Source: Albidovulum marisflavi (GTDB lineage: Bacteria; Pseudomonadota; Alphaproteobacteria; Rhodobacterales; Rhodobacteraceae). From it: DNA of 64,000 nucleotides. Below are positions 7,458-16,700 of this stretch, one piece after another; position 1 is the stretch's first letter; every line of letters begins with the position of its first letter. Under the pieces are notes generated by a model. The model made no database searches. It saw only the letters and a list, made by a program, of their open reading frames with translations, and had not been told where the DNA came from. The stretch lies in the NCBI RefSeq assembly GCF_025751435.1, contig NZ_JAOWKY010000001.1, positions 1,596,001 to 1,660,000 on the forward strand. Direction: 5' to 3'. The translations under genes were made by a program, and so were the position numbers.

Positions 7458-8666
7458 ATGAGGAAGACCGAGACGAAGGCTCGGGCCGGAGAGGGCGTTC
7501 CCGACGCTCCGGCCGAGGCCGTGAAAGCCGCGCTGCAGGGGTTTCTGCACGAATTCAAGGGCTTTCAGGACAACGTGAAATCGAAGCTGCAACAACAGGA
7601 AGAGCGACTGACCATGCTGGACCGCAAATCTTACGCCGCCGGAAATTCCCTCGGGCGCCCGGCGCTTTCCACCGCCGTCGATCTTGACGCCCCGCACAAG
7701 AAGGCCTTCGCCGTCTACCTGCGGTCTGGTGACGATGATGCGCTGCGCGGCCTTGCGCTGGAAGGCAAGGCCTTGAACACGCAGGTGAATGCGGAGGGCG
7801 GGTTCTTGGTCGATCCCGAGACCTCTGACCGCATTCGCGGGGTGCTGAAGTCGATGGCTTCGATCCGGTCCATCGCCAATGTGGTCAACGTCGAGGCCTC
7901 AAGCTTCGACGTGCTGGTCGATCACACCGATTTGGGGTCCGGCTGGGCGACGGAAACGGCCGTGCTGTCGGAAAGCGGGACGCCGCAGATCGATCGCATC
8001 TCGATCCCGCTGCACGAACTGGCGGCGATGCCGAAAGCCAGCCAGCGGCTTCTGGATGACAGCGCCTTCGACATCGAAGGGTGGCTGGCGGGCCGGATCG
8101 CGGACAAGTTCGCCCGCGCCGAGGCGCAGGCGTTTGTTTCGGGTGACGGCGTGGACAAGCCCAAGGGCTTCCTGACCCATAGCGCCGTCGATGACGTGGT
8201 CTGGGCCTGGGGGGCGCTGGGTTACGTTCCGACCGGCGCGGCGGGCGACTTTGCCGCGACCAACGCATCGGACGCCATCGTCGATCTCGTCTACGCGCTC
8301 AACGCGGAATACCGGGCGAACGCGACCTTCGTCATGAACTCGAAGACCGCGGGTGCCGTGCGCAAGATGAAGGATGCGGACGGGCGGTTCCTGTGGTCCG
8401 ACGGGCTTCAGGCCGGGGAGCCTGCGCGCCTGATGGGTTACCCCGTGCTGATCGCCGAAGACATGCCGGACATTTCGGCCGACGCCTATGCCATCGCTTT
8501 CGGTGATTTTCACAATGGCTACACCATCGCGGAACGTCCCGACATGCGGGTGCTTCGCGACCCCTTCTCGGCCAAGCCGCATGTGCTGTTCTATGCCTCC
8601 AAGCGCGTCGGCGGCGACGTGAGCGACTTTGCAGCGATCAAGCTGCTGAAATTCGCGGTGTCGTAA
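7458..8666 (+). CDS. orfg5: GTA major capsid protein, HK97 fold (g5)
   Basis: The 402-residue shell protein. The N-terminal 60 or so residues are helical and charged (FKGFQDNVKSKLQQQEERL), the region removed by the g4 protease in this family; the rest carries the HK97 fold with NTQVNAEGGFLVDPE, the E-loop region and ALNAEYRANATFVMNSKTA, ending in KPHVLFYASKRVGGDV. Strong palindromic sequences follow the stop and may stabilise this message, since capsid protein is needed in the largest amount. Confidence 0.95.
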   Translation: MRKTETKARAGEGVPDAPAEAVKAALQGFLHEFKGFQDNVKSKLQQQEERLTMLDRKSYAAGNSLGRPALSTAVDLDAPHKKAFAVYLRSGDDDALRGLALEGKALNTQVNAEGGFLVDPETSDRIRGVLKSMASIRSIANVVNVEASSFDVLVDHTDLGSGWATETAVLSESGTPQIDRISIPLHELAAMPKASQRLLDDSAFDIEGWLAGRIADKFARAEAQAFVSGDGVDKPKGFLTHSAVDDVVWAWGALGYVPTGAAGDFAATNASDAIVDLVYALNAEYRANATFVMNSKTAGAVRKMKDADGRFLWSDGLQAGEPARLMGYPVLIAEDMPDISADAYAIAFGDFHNGYTIAERPDMRVLRDPFSAKPHVLFYASKRVGGDVSDFAAIKLLKFAVS

Positions 8667-8668
8667 GG

Positions 8669-8703
8669 CACCCGCGGGTGGACCGGACAGTCCTGTCCGG
8701 TCC
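8669..8703. repeat. palindrome and hairpin after the capsid gene
   Basis: CACCCGCGGGTG (8669-8680) is a perfect 12-bp palindrome, and GGACCGGACA/TGTCCGGTCC (8680-8689 and 8694-8703) is a perfect 10-bp inverted repeat with a 4-nt loop. They lie just after the g5 stop in a 153-bp gap, and share base 8680, so only one may form at a time. There is no T-run. An mRNA 3'-end stabiliser or partial terminator is plausible. Confidence 0.7.
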
Positions 8704-8819
8704 GGATGGGCGCGGGGAGTCCCGGCCGGTGTCGTCTAGCTGCTCCCTCCGTCCGAGCGGCACCGGATCGCCTCGCGCCCTTTCCTCGGGAAGAGGGTCA
8801 GACTTTCGGAGTGTTCCCA

Positions 8820-9416
8820 ATGACGCTGATCGAGTTGAACCCGGTCGCGAAAGCCGCGCTGCCGGTGCAGGCTTTCAAGGACCATCTGAGGCTCGGCACC
8901 GGGTTTGCCGATGACGGAGCAGAGGACGCGCTCGCGGAAAGCTACCTGCGCGCAGCGCTTGCCGCCATCGAAATGCGGACCGGGAAGGCGATCCTTGCGC
9001 GCGATTTCAGGCTGGAGATCGTGGATTGGCGCGATGACTGGGTGCACGCCCTGCCTATCGCGCCGGTCCTGGCGATCGGCTCGGTCACACTACGGGACGC
9101 GGCCGGGGCAGCAGAGACGGTCGATCCCGCGCGCTATGCGTTGGAGCGCGACCCGCACCGGCCAAAACTGAAAGGGGCGGGTGGATACCTTCCAGCAATT
9201 CCGGCGGGCGGCACGGTTGAGGTGGCTTTCACGGCGGGGTTCGGGGCAGCCTGGGCCGACGTGCCGCCCGATCTGGCGCAAGCCGTGTTCCTTCTGGCGG
9301 CGGAGTATCACGAGCACAGACACGAAGCGGGCAAGGCCGCTTCCATGTCCTTCGGAATAGCCGCCCTGATCGAGCGCTGGCGCAACGTGCGCGTTCTTGG
9401 TGGGGGGGCGGCATGA
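8820..9416 (+). CDS. orfg6: GTA head-tail connector/adaptor (g6)
   Basis: A 198-residue protein of the phage head-tail connector (gp6/phiE125 gp8-like) type that sits under the portal. Features are the N-terminal helical part with LPVQAFKDHLRLG...YLRAALAAIEMRTGKAI and the C-terminal LAQAVFLLAAEYHEHR. I start at ATG 8820 after the non-coding hairpin region; the frame is open back to 8706 but shows no protein-like content. ATGA overlap with g7. Confidence 0.88.
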   Translation: MTLIELNPVAKAALPVQAFKDHLRLGTGFADDGAEDALAESYLRAALAAIEMRTGKAILARDFRLEIVDWRDDWVHALPIAPVLAIGSVTLRDAAGAAETVDPARYALERDPHRPKLKGAGGYLPAIPAGGTVEVAFTAGFGAAWADVPPDLAQAVFLLAAEYHEHRHEAGKAASMSFGIAALIERWRNVRVLGGGAA

Positions 9417-9751
9417 GAAATGTGCAGCTGAACCGGCGGTTGGTGCTTGAGGAAGCTGCGCGCGAGCCTGATGGCGCGGGTGGCTATGAAACCAGCTGGC
9501 AGGAAAAGGGCGTCCTGTGGGCGGCGATCGACGTGGTTTCTGGCAGGGAACGGGCAGGTGAGTTCGTGACCGTTTCGACCGTTAGCTACCGCATCACGGT
9601 AAGGGCCGCGCCCTTTGGTACCGCCCGCCGTCCCAAGCCGGAACAGCGTTTGCGTGAGGGCACAAGGGTGTTCCGGATCACAGCCGTCGCCGAAGATGGC
9701 CCTGGGGGGCGCTACCTGACCTGTTTTGCGCTCGAGGAGGTCCTCTCATGA
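9413..9751 (+). CDS. orfg7: GTA head-closure (stopper) protein (g7)
   Basis: A 112-residue beta-rich protein of the phage head-closure / SPP1 gp16-like family that seals the packaged head before tail joining. YRITVRAAPFG, RLREGTRVFRITAVAEDG and RYLTCFALEE are typical. It overlaps g6 and g8 by 4 nt (ATGA) at each end, indicating tight coupling. Role taken from position and the equivalent RcGTA protein. Confidence 0.85.
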   Translation: MRNVQLNRRLVLEEAAREPDGAGGYETSWQEKGVLWAAIDVVSGRERAGEFVTVSTVSYRITVRAAPFGTARRPKPEQRLREGTRVFRITAVAEDGPGGRYLTCFALEEVLS

Positions 9752-10176
9752 GCTACGGCATGGCGGCGTCTCTTCAAGCGGCGATTTACCAGCGGCTGAC
9801 TGGCGACAGTGTGCTTTCCGCGCTGGTGTCGGGGGCCATTTACGATGCCGCCCCACCGGGGATCGTGGCGGGGACCTATGTTTCGTTGGGACCCGAAGAC
9901 GTGCGCGACGCCTCGGACCAATCAGGCTCGGGCGCGTATCACGAGTTCGTTGTTTCGGTCGTGACCGATGCGGCCGGATTTCAAACAGCGAAAGAGGTCG
10001 CTGCGGCTGTCTCGGATGCGCTGGTTGGTGCGCCGCTGGCGCTGGCGCGTGGCAGGCTGGTGGGACTCTGGTTCATGCGCGCCCGAGCGCGCCGCGTCGA
10101 GGAAGCGGACGTTCGGCGGATCGACCTGACGTTCAGGGCACGGGTCGAGGATGGGCCGGAGCTTTCCACGGCCTGA
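9748..10176 (+). CDS. orfg8: GTA tail terminator, DUF3168 family (g8)
   Basis: A 142-residue DUF3168 protein, the family that caps the head-proximal end of the tail tube. Visible family features are AAIYQRLTGDSVLSALV, the GTYVSLGPEDVRDASD stretch and HEFVVSVVTDAAGFQTAKEVA, ending in RRIDLTFRARVED. Starts inside the g7 stop (ATGA). Confidence 0.87.
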   Translation: MSYGMAASLQAAIYQRLTGDSVLSALVSGAIYDAAPPGIVAGTYVSLGPEDVRDASDQSGSGAYHEFVVSVVTDAAGFQTAKEVAAAVSDALVGAPLALARGRLVGLWFMRARARRVEEADVRRIDLTFRARVEDGPELSTA

Positions 10177-10188
10177 GCGCGAGAACAC

Positions 10189-10216
10189 GGGGCGTAGAAG
10201 CCCCTATCATCATTTT
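10189..10216 (+). terminator. hairpin plus T-run before the tail-tube gene
   Basis: GGGGC (10189-10193) and GCCCC (10200-10204) form a 5-bp stem with a 6-nt loop; T5 stands at 10212-10216 after a 7-nt spacer. The short stem and distant T-run make it at best a weak terminator inside the operon. It lies in the 53-bp gap between g8 and g9. Confidence 0.3.
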
Positions 10217-10229
10217 TCGGAGACCGAAC

Positions 10230-10652
10230 ATGGCGGCACAGAACGGCAAGGACCTGCTCATCAAGCTTGACCAGACGGGGGGCGGGCAGTTCGAAACCAT
10301 CGCGGGGCTCAGGGCGACGCGGATCAGCTTCAACGCTGAGACGGTCGACATCACGAGTCTGGACAGCCAGGGTGGTTGGCGGGAGCTGCTGGGGGGCGCC
10401 GGGGTGCGCTCGGCCTCAGTTTCCGGATCCGGCGTGTTTCTGGACAGCAACACTGACGAGCGCGCTCGTCAGCTTTTCTTTGGCGGTACCGTCGGCGTCT
10501 TTCAGGTGATCATTCCGGATTTCGGTGTGGTCGAAGGTCCGTTCCAGATCACGTCGATCGAGTATGCAGGCAGCTACAACGGAGAGGCCACATACGAGCT
10601 TTCGTTGGCCTCGGCGGGCGCCCTGACCTTCACGCCGGTGGTGGCGGTCTGA
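10230..10652 (+). CDS. orfg9: GTA major tail tube protein (g9)
   Basis: A 140-residue protein of the TP901-1/major-tail-protein fold, which stacks in rings to make the tail tube. NGKDLLIKLD, ETVDITSLDSQGGWRELL and PFQITSIEYAGSYNGEATYELSLASAG are typical. The ATG at 10230 is used; the frame is open far upstream only because of high GC. Stop overlaps the g10 start (TGATG). Confidence 0.92.
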   Translation: MAAQNGKDLLIKLDQTGGGQFETIAGLRATRISFNAETVDITSLDSQGGWRELLGGAGVRSASVSGSGVFLDSNTDERARQLFFGGTVGVFQVIIPDFGVVEGPFQITSIEYAGSYNGEATYELSLASAGALTFTPVVAV

Positions 10653-10969
10653 TGGCAAATCCATGGGCTGGAGAGGTTGCCATCGTTCTGGATGGCGAGC
10701 GTCGTGTCGCCAAGTTGACGCTTGGCGCGCTGGCAGAGCTTGAATCGGCGCTAGGCGAGGGGTCGCTGGTCGAACTGGCCGAGCGGTTCGAGACAGGCCG
10801 ATTTTCGGCGCGCGATGTCCTTTTGCTGGTCGTTGCCGGGCTGCGCGGTGGCGGTTGGCATGGAACGGCAGAGGACCTGATCGTCTCCGAGATCGCCGGA
10901 GGCCCCATGGCGGCGGCGCGTGCGGCGGCTGAACTGCTTGCACGCGCTTTCACGACCCCGGGGGCTTGA
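10652..10969 (+). CDS. orfg10: GTA tail assembly chaperone, GTA-gp10 family (g10)
   Basis: A 105-residue protein of the GTA gp10 (tail assembly chaperone) family; such proteins coat the tape measure during tube assembly. LTLGALAELESALGEGSLVELAERF and VLLLVVAGLRGGGW are visible. A C CCG GGG heptamer five codons before the end, with the next gene in the -1 frame, could make a g10-g10.1 fusion by ribosomal frameshifting (see findings). Stop and g10.1 ATG share a base. Confidence 0.85.
   Translation: MANPWAGEVAIVLDGERRVAKLTLGALAELESALGEGSLVELAERFETGRFSARDVLLLVVAGLRGGGWHGTAEDLIVSEIAGGPMAAARAAAELLARAFTTPGA
10957..10963 (+). other. candidate -1 ribosomal frameshift heptamer
   Basis: In the g10 reading frame the bases read C CCG GGG, the canonical X XXY YYZ form. 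A -1 slip continues as GGC TTG ATG CGG, exactly the g10.1 frame, bypassing the g10 TGA at 10967-10969. A-site Gly re-pairs fully (GGG to GGG); P-site Pro changes only at the third base. Geometry is direct from sequence; frameshifting is inferred. Confidence 0.4.
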
Positions 10970-11160
10970 TGCGGAAATTTGACTGGCCCGCGCTGCTGAA
11001 GGTGGGGGTTGTCCACTTGCGGCTGAAGCCGAAGGAGTTCTGGCGGCTGACGCCGGCGGAACTGGTGTTGATGCTGGGCGGTCCCGGATCGGTGAAGCCC
11101 ATGGATCGGACGCGGCTGGACGAGCTGATCTCTGCCTGGCCGGACAAGACGGAAGGATAA
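10969..11160 (+). CDS. orfg10.1: GTA tail assembly chaperone, second gene (g10.1)
   Basis: A 63-residue protein (MRKFDWPALLKVGVVHLRLKP, here cut short) matching the small phage tail assembly chaperone domain that follows gp10 in Rhodobacterales GTAs; FWRLTPAELVLMLGG and LDELISAWPD are typical. ATG 10969 overlaps the g10 stop by one base; a TTG one codon upstream is in frame. It may be made alone by reinitiation or fused to g10 by a -1 shift, as with lambda G and GT. Confidence 0.8.
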   Translation: MRKFDWPALLKVGVVHLRLKPKEFWRLTPAELVLMLGGPGSVKPMDRTRLDELISAWPDKTEG

Positions 11161-11164
11161 GGAA

Positions 11165-11827
11165 ATGCCGATAACGGACGGGTTGGACGGCCTTGAGGCG
11201 CAGGCCGCGACGCTGGAGCAATCCTTGGGCGGCGCGCGCATCATGGCGGCCGCCTTTGATGCAGAGCTGCTGCGCATGCGGGACAGCATGATCTTCACGG
11301 GGCGCGAGGTGAACTCTCTGTCGCGCAGTATAGGTAGCGGACTGCGCAGCGCGTTCGACGGTCTGATCTTCGACGGCGTCAAATTTTCCGACGCGTTGAG
11401 AGACGTCGCGCAATCGATGGTGGACGCTGTCTACAACATCGCGATGGCCCCTGTTCAAAACGCGCTGGGCGGTGCGATTGCGAACGGGCTCAATGCCGCT
11501 TTGGGGGGCATGTTCGCCTTCGAGAAAGGCGGCAGTTTTGCGCAAGGCCGCGTCATGCCCTTCGCCCGCGGTGGCATCGTAAGTTCGCCGACCATGTTCG
11601 CGATGCGCGGCGCAACCGGTCTGATGGGCGAGGCCGGGCCAGAGGCGATCATGCCGCTTGCGCGCGGTGCGGACGGACGGCTGGGGGTGCAAAGCTCTGG
11701 CGGCGGTCGACCTGTCAGCGTGACCATCAACGTCAGCACGCCAGACGTACAGGGATTTTCCAGGAGCCAGAGCCAGATCGCCGCGCAAATGGCGCGCGCT
11801 CTGGCGCGTGGCGAGCGTAACAGGTGA
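11165..11827 (+). CDS. orfg11: GTA tape measure protein, short (g11)
   Basis: A 220-residue tape-measure protein, setting the length of a short tail. The N-terminal half is helical with coiled-coil character, followed by hydrophobic AQSMVDAVYNIAMAPVQNAL and the tape-measure C-terminal signature with FARGGIVSSPTMFAMRGATGLMGEAGPEAIMPLARG (given here as landmark fragments: GGIVSSPT, GEAGPEAIMPL). Much shorter than phage tape measures but normal for a GTA. Starts four bases after g10.1. Confidence 0.88.
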   Translation: MPITDGLDGLEAQAATLEQSLGGARIMAAAFDAELLRMRDSMIFTGREVNSLSRSIGSGLRSAFDGLIFDGVKFSDALRDVAQSMVDAVYNIAMAPVQNALGGAIANGLNAALGGMFAFEKGGSFAQGRVMPFARGGIVSSPTMFAMRGATGLMGEAGPEAIMPLARGADGRLGVQSSGGGRPVSVTINVSTPDVQGFSRSQSQIAAQMARALARGERNR

Positions 11828-11836
11828 GGACGAAGG

Positions 11837-12469
11837 ATGGCCTTTCATGAGGTTCGATTTCCCGTAAAGCTGAGCTTCGGCTCGCTCGGCGGGCCAGAGC
11901 GGCGCACCGAGATCGTGACGCTGGCCAACGGTTTCGAGGAAAGAAATACCCCTTGGGCCGAGACACGCCGTCGCTATGACGCGGGCGTCAGCTTGCGCAG
12001 CCTTGATGACATCGCAGAGTTGATCGCCTTTTTCGAAGCGCGCCAAGGGCAGTTGCATGCCTTCCGTTGGAAAGACTGGGCGGACTACAAATCCTGCTCG
12101 CCATCGTCCGCGCATGCATTCGCCGACCAAGTGATCGGATCGGGTGATGGCGTGCGAAGCGAATTCCAACTGATCAAGACCTATACCTCAGGCGGTCACT
12201 CACAGGTGCGACGCATCGCGAAACCTGTCGCCGGGACAGTGTGCGTCGGACTTCAAGGGGACGAGCTTGCCGAGGGTGTTCACTTCTCGGTCGATCCGGG
12301 GACGGGAATGATCAACTTCGCCTCGCCACCTTCGGTCGGAGAAACCGTGACGGCGGGGTACGAGTTCGATGTACCCGTTCGGTTCGATGCCGACGCGATC
12401 CAGGTGTCGGTCGCCTCCTTCCAGGCGGGCGAAGTCCCCAATGTGCCGGTTGTAGAGGTGCGATTGTGA
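11837..12469 (+). CDS. orfg12: GTA distal tail protein, DUF2460 family (g12)
   Basis: A 210-residue DUF2460 protein, the distal-tail (Dit) component that joins tube and baseplate. Landmarks: FHEVRFPVKLSFGSLGGPER, RRRYDAGVSLRSLDDIAEL, GQLHAFRWKDWADYKS and the C-terminal VGETVTAGYEFDVPVRFD. GTGA overlap with g13. In RcGTA this protein forms the hexameric ring at the tail end. Confidence 0.9.
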   Translation: MAFHEVRFPVKLSFGSLGGPERRTEIVTLANGFEERNTPWAETRRRYDAGVSLRSLDDIAELIAFFEARQGQLHAFRWKDWADYKSCSPSSAHAFADQVIGSGDGVRSEFQLIKTYTSGGHSQVRRIAKPVAGTVCVGLQGDELAEGVHFSVDPGTGMINFASPPSVGETVTAGYEFDVPVRFDADAIQVSVASFQAGEVPNVPVVEVRL

Positions 12470-13356
12470 GCGGGTTTGGCGAAGCAATGTCTGCCCATCT
12501 GGCGACAGGAGCGACGACGATCGCAAGGGCGTTTGCCGTCACGCGTCGAGACGGGATGGTCCTTGGTTTCACCGATCACGACCGCATCTTGCGGTTCGAA
12601 GATATCGAGTTCCACGCCGATACCGGTCTGACTGCCAAGGCCATTCAATCCGGAACGGGGCTTGCGGTAGACAACTCAGAGGCTTTCGGCGCGCTGAGCT
12701 CAGACGCAATCACGGAAACCGACATTCTGGCCGGTCGATATGACGGCGCCGAGGTCAAGGCTTGGCTGGTCAACTGGATGGACCCGGCGCAGAGGGCGCT
12801 GATCTTTCGCGGCTCTCTAGGCGAAATTTCTCGTAAAGGCGGCGCGTTCACCGCGGAACTGCGCGGCTTGTCTGAGGCGCTTAACCAGCCGCAGGGACGT
12901 ATTTACCACGCGCGATGCTCGACCGTTTTGGGCAGCGCCGCCTGCGGATTTGACACGCGGCTTCCGGGGTACAGCGCCGAGCTGCCCGTTGAATTCATCG
13001 AGGACGGACGGATCTTTCATTTTTCTGCCTTTGCCGGGTTCGACGATCGCTGGTTTGAGAAAGGGCGCCTGACCGTTCTGAATGGTGAGGCCAAGGGTTT
13101 GATCGGCGTCGTCAAGAACGACCGCGCAAGAGGCACTGGCCGCGAACTGGAGCTTTGGCAATCCGTTGGCATTGCGCCCAGGCAGGGAGACACTGTCCGG
13201 ATCGAAGCCGGGTGCGATAAACGCGCGGAAACATGCAGGCTGAAGTTTTCGAATATCGTTAACTTTCAGGGGTTTCCGGACATCCCAGGCGACGATTGGC
13301 TGGTCAACTATCCGTCTGCCGGCGCGGTGCATGATGGCGGGAGTCTGCGGCGATGA
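12466..13356 (+). CDS. orfg13: GTA baseplate hub protein, DUF2163 family (g13)
   Basis: A 296-residue DUF2163 protein, equivalent to the RcGTA hub. Landmarks: MVLGFTDHDRILRFEDIEFH, DAITETDILAGRYDGAEV, YHARCSTVLGSAACGFD and the Cys-rich C-terminal AGCDKRAETCRLKFSNIVNF, resembling the iron-sulfur-binding ends of phage tail-tip L proteins. GTG start at 12466 overlaps the g12 stop by 4 nt; the open frame back to 12241 is a shadow of g12. ATGA overlap with g14. Confidence 0.88.
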   Translation: MSGFGEAMSAHLATGATTIARAFAVTRRDGMVLGFTDHDRILRFEDIEFHADTGLTAKAIQSGTGLAVDNSEAFGALSSDAITETDILAGRYDGAEVKAWLVNWMDPAQRALIFRGSLGEISRKGGAFTAELRGLSEALNQPQGRIYHARCSTVLGSAACGFDTRLPGYSAELPVEFIEDGRIFHFSAFAGFDDRWFEKGRLTVLNGEAKGLIGVVKNDRARGTGRELELWQSVGIAPRQGDTVRIEAGCDKRAETCRLKFSNIVNFQGFPDIPGDDWLVNYPSAGAVHDGGSLRR

Positions 13357-13775
13357 CGGCGAATGGACTTTTGGCGGTAGAGATTGCCCGTGACTGGATA
13401 GGTACGCCGTATCGGCACCAGGCTTCATGCCAAGGCGCGGGATGCGACTGCCTTGGGCTTTTGCGTGGAGTGTGGCGCGAGCTGTACGGAGCCGAGCCTG
13501 AGCACGTGCCAGCCTACACGCTAGATTGGTCGGAGCCCGAAGGAAAAGAGCGATTGTGGGCTGCCGCCAGCCGGCATCTTGTGCCCTGTCACGAAGAAGC
13601 CGGTGCCGGGCAGGTGCTGCTGTTCCGGATGCGCGAAGGTTCGGTCGCAAAGCACCTTGGGATTTCTTCGAGTCAGAGAAGTTTCATCCACGCGTATTCG
13701 GGGCACGGAGTTGTCGAGAGCGCGCTGACCGCCCCTTGGCTCCGCCGTGTCGTGGCAAGGTTCGATTTTCCTTAA
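13353..13775 (+). CDS. orfg14: GTA cell-wall peptidase, NlpC/P60 family (g14)
   Basis: A 140-residue NlpC/P60 (C40) cysteine peptidase, carried at the tail tip to cut recipient peptidoglycan during DNA delivery. Catalytic Cys33 is in GAGCDCLGL and the likely His101 in VAKHLGISS; a second His113 is in FIHAYSG. Start overlaps g13 (ATGA). Family length is normal. Confidence 0.9.
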   Translation: MTANGLLAVEIARDWIGTPYRHQASCQGAGCDCLGLLRGVWRELYGAEPEHVPAYTLDWSEPEGKERLWAAASRHLVPCHEEAGAGQVLLFRMREGSVAKHLGISSSQRSFIHAYSGHGVVESALTAPWLRRVVARFDFP

Positions 13776-13786
13776 GGAGGGCTCCA

Positions 13787-16700
13787 ATGGCCACCATTCT
13801 ACTGTCGGCCGCGGGCGCCTTTGCCGGAGCAGGCTTCGGAGGAAGCATCCTTGGCTTGTCCGGGGCAGTGATCGGGCGGGCGATCGGAGCTTCGGTGGGC
13901 CGCATGATCGATCAGCGGTTACTGGGATCGGGTTCTCGTGCGGTCGAAACCGGAAGGATTGACCGGTTTCGTCTGACAGGTGCCAGCGAGGGCGCACCGG
14001 TGGGCCTTGTCTGGGGGCGGATGCGAGTCTCGGGGCAGGTGATCTGGGCCACGCGCTTCCGGGAACAAGTGACCACCTCGGGCGGAGGCAAGGGCGCGCC
14101 GACAAGTCCCAGAGTTTCGGAATACGCATACTCGGTAAGTCTGGCAGTGGCGCTGTGCGAGGGCGAGATTTCCCGCGTCGGCCGTGTGTGGGCCGACGGG
14201 GTCGAGATATCGCCGGAAGATGTGATCATGCGGGTCTACACGGGCGCTCGCGACCAGATGCCAGACCCGAAGATCGAGGCGGTGGAAGGGATGGGTAACG
14301 TACCTGCCTACAGGGGCATCGCCTACGTGGTTTTCGAGGACTTGGACGTGACGCGCTTCGGAAACCGGGTGCCGCAGCTTTCGTTCGAGGTTTTCCGTGC
14401 CGCACAGGGGCAGGGAGCGCGGGCCGCGTCTGATCTTCATGAGGGCGTTCGGGGTGTCGTGCTTATTCCAGGAACTGGCGAGTATGCACTTGCGACGACG
14501 CCGGTTCACTACAACGAAGGGCTTGGCCGGAATGTTTCGGCCAACGTCCATTCGCCATCAGGGGGAACCGACTTTTCGGCATCGCTTCGGGCTCTGCGAG
14601 AGGAGCTTCCAAATTGCGGGTCCGTTTCGTTGCTTGTGTCTTGGTTTGGCAGCGATCTTCGCTGCGCAAGTTGCGAAGTGAAGCCGAAGGTTGAGGATCC
14701 GCTGCGCGAGGGGCAGGGGATGACCTGGCGCGCGGGAGGCATATCGCTCGGCGCCGCGGAAGCTGTGGCACGCAGGGACGGCCGACCCGTTTATGGGGGT
14801 ACACCAGCCGACGACTCTGTCATCGAGGCGATCACGGCGATCCGGGTTGGTGGACAATCCGTGATGTTCTGTCCTTTCCTTCTGATGGAGCAGATTGAAG
14901 GCAATGGTCTTTCCGACCCTTGGAGCGACGCTTCGGAACAACCTGTTCTGCCCTGGCGCGGCCGGATCACCTTGTCCGTTGCTCCGGGTAGGCTGGGATC
15001 GCCTGACCGGTCGGCGGGTGCAGACAGTGAAGTCGCAGCGTTTTTCGGGACTGCGAGAGTGTCCGATTTCGCGGTAAGCGGCACAACCGTAAGTTACCAT
15101 GGGCCCGCAGAGTGGTCGTATCGCCGGTTCATTTTGCACTACGCGCATCTTTGCGCAGCGGCAGGAGGCGTTGAAGGCTTTCTGGTCGGCTCAGAGCTGC
15201 GAGGGCTTACGCGAATAAGGGGGGAGGAGGACGCCTTTGTCGCAGTCGAAGCGCTGCGTCAGTTGGTAGCGGATGTCCGGTCGATCCTGGGGGCCGATAC
15301 CAAGATCAGCTACGCAGCCGACTGGTCAGAGTACAATTGCTATCAAGACCCGTCCGGCGATCTGCTTTACCCGCTTGATAAGCTCTGGGCCGATCCGAAC
15401 GTGGATTTCGTGGGGGTCGACAACTACCTGCCGTTGTCGGACTGGCGTGAGGGACAGGAACATGCGGACGCGGCCTGGGGATCGATATACGATCTGGACT
15501 ACCTGCAGTCGAATATCGAGGGTGGAGAGTACTACGATTGGTACTACGCCAATGCAGCCCATCGCGCGGCGCAAATTCGAACCTCGATCAAAGATGACGC
15601 GTACGGAGAGCCGTGGGTCTGGCGGGTGAAGGATTTCCGTGCCTGGTGGGACAATCAGCATTATGAGCGCATTGCCGGGGTGCGAAAGACTGTGCCAACC
15701 CCTTGGGTGCCGCAATCCAAGCCCATTCGCTTTGCCGAATTTGGATGTGCCGCGATAGACCGCGGTACGAATGAGCCGAACAAGTTCCTAGACCCCAAAT
15801 CTACCGAAAGCGCATTGCCCTACGGTTCCAACGGGAGGCGAGACGACCTTATTCAGATGCAATACCTGCGTGCGGTGTTGGCATACTGGGGGGATCCCGC
15901 ACGAAACCCGGTATCGACCGTTTTCGGCGGGCAGATGATCGACATGGATCATGCTTATGTTTGGTCATGGGACGCACGGCCCTTTCCGTTTTTTCCCGGA
16001 AATGCAGCTTTGTGGTCGGATGCGGAAAACTATGTGCGCGGGCACTGGCTAAATGGCCGTGCGCTATCGCAACCGCTGGCAGCCGTGGTTGCAGAGATAT
16101 GCGACCGTTCGGGGCTTTGGGACATCGACGTGTCGCGTTTGCACGGTCTCGTTCGTGGCTATTCGGTGGCAGTCGTTGGGACAGGGCGGGCAGCGCTGCA
16201 GCCCCTGATGCTGGGCTACGGATTCGAGGCGGCAGAACGAGATGGCGTGCTTTCTTTCCGAACGCGGGATGGGCGGGCCAATCGAGACCTTGCGGCGCAT
16301 GAGCTTGCAGTGACGGAGGAGATGGATGGTTGGTTCGAAACCGATCGTGCCCCTGAGGCTGAAATATCTGGTCGCGTACGCCTGAACTTCGTCGAAGCGG
16401 ACGGCAACTATGAAGCACGTACGGTCGAAGCTATCTTTCCTGATGAAGACACCAAGACGGTTTCCCAATCCGAGTTGAATCTTTCCCTGACGCGCAGCGA
16501 GGGGCAGCGGATCGTCGAGCGCTGGTTGACCGAAGCACGCATTGCACGCGACGGCGCACGTTTTGCCCTACCGCCGTCGATGGGCGACCTTGCTGCAGGC
16601 GATGTCGTGTCGTTCCAAGATCGACTGTATCGCATCGACCAGATCGAGCGTTCCGGTGCGCTGAAGATTGAAGCGGTTCGCGTAGAGGGCGCAGCGTTCG

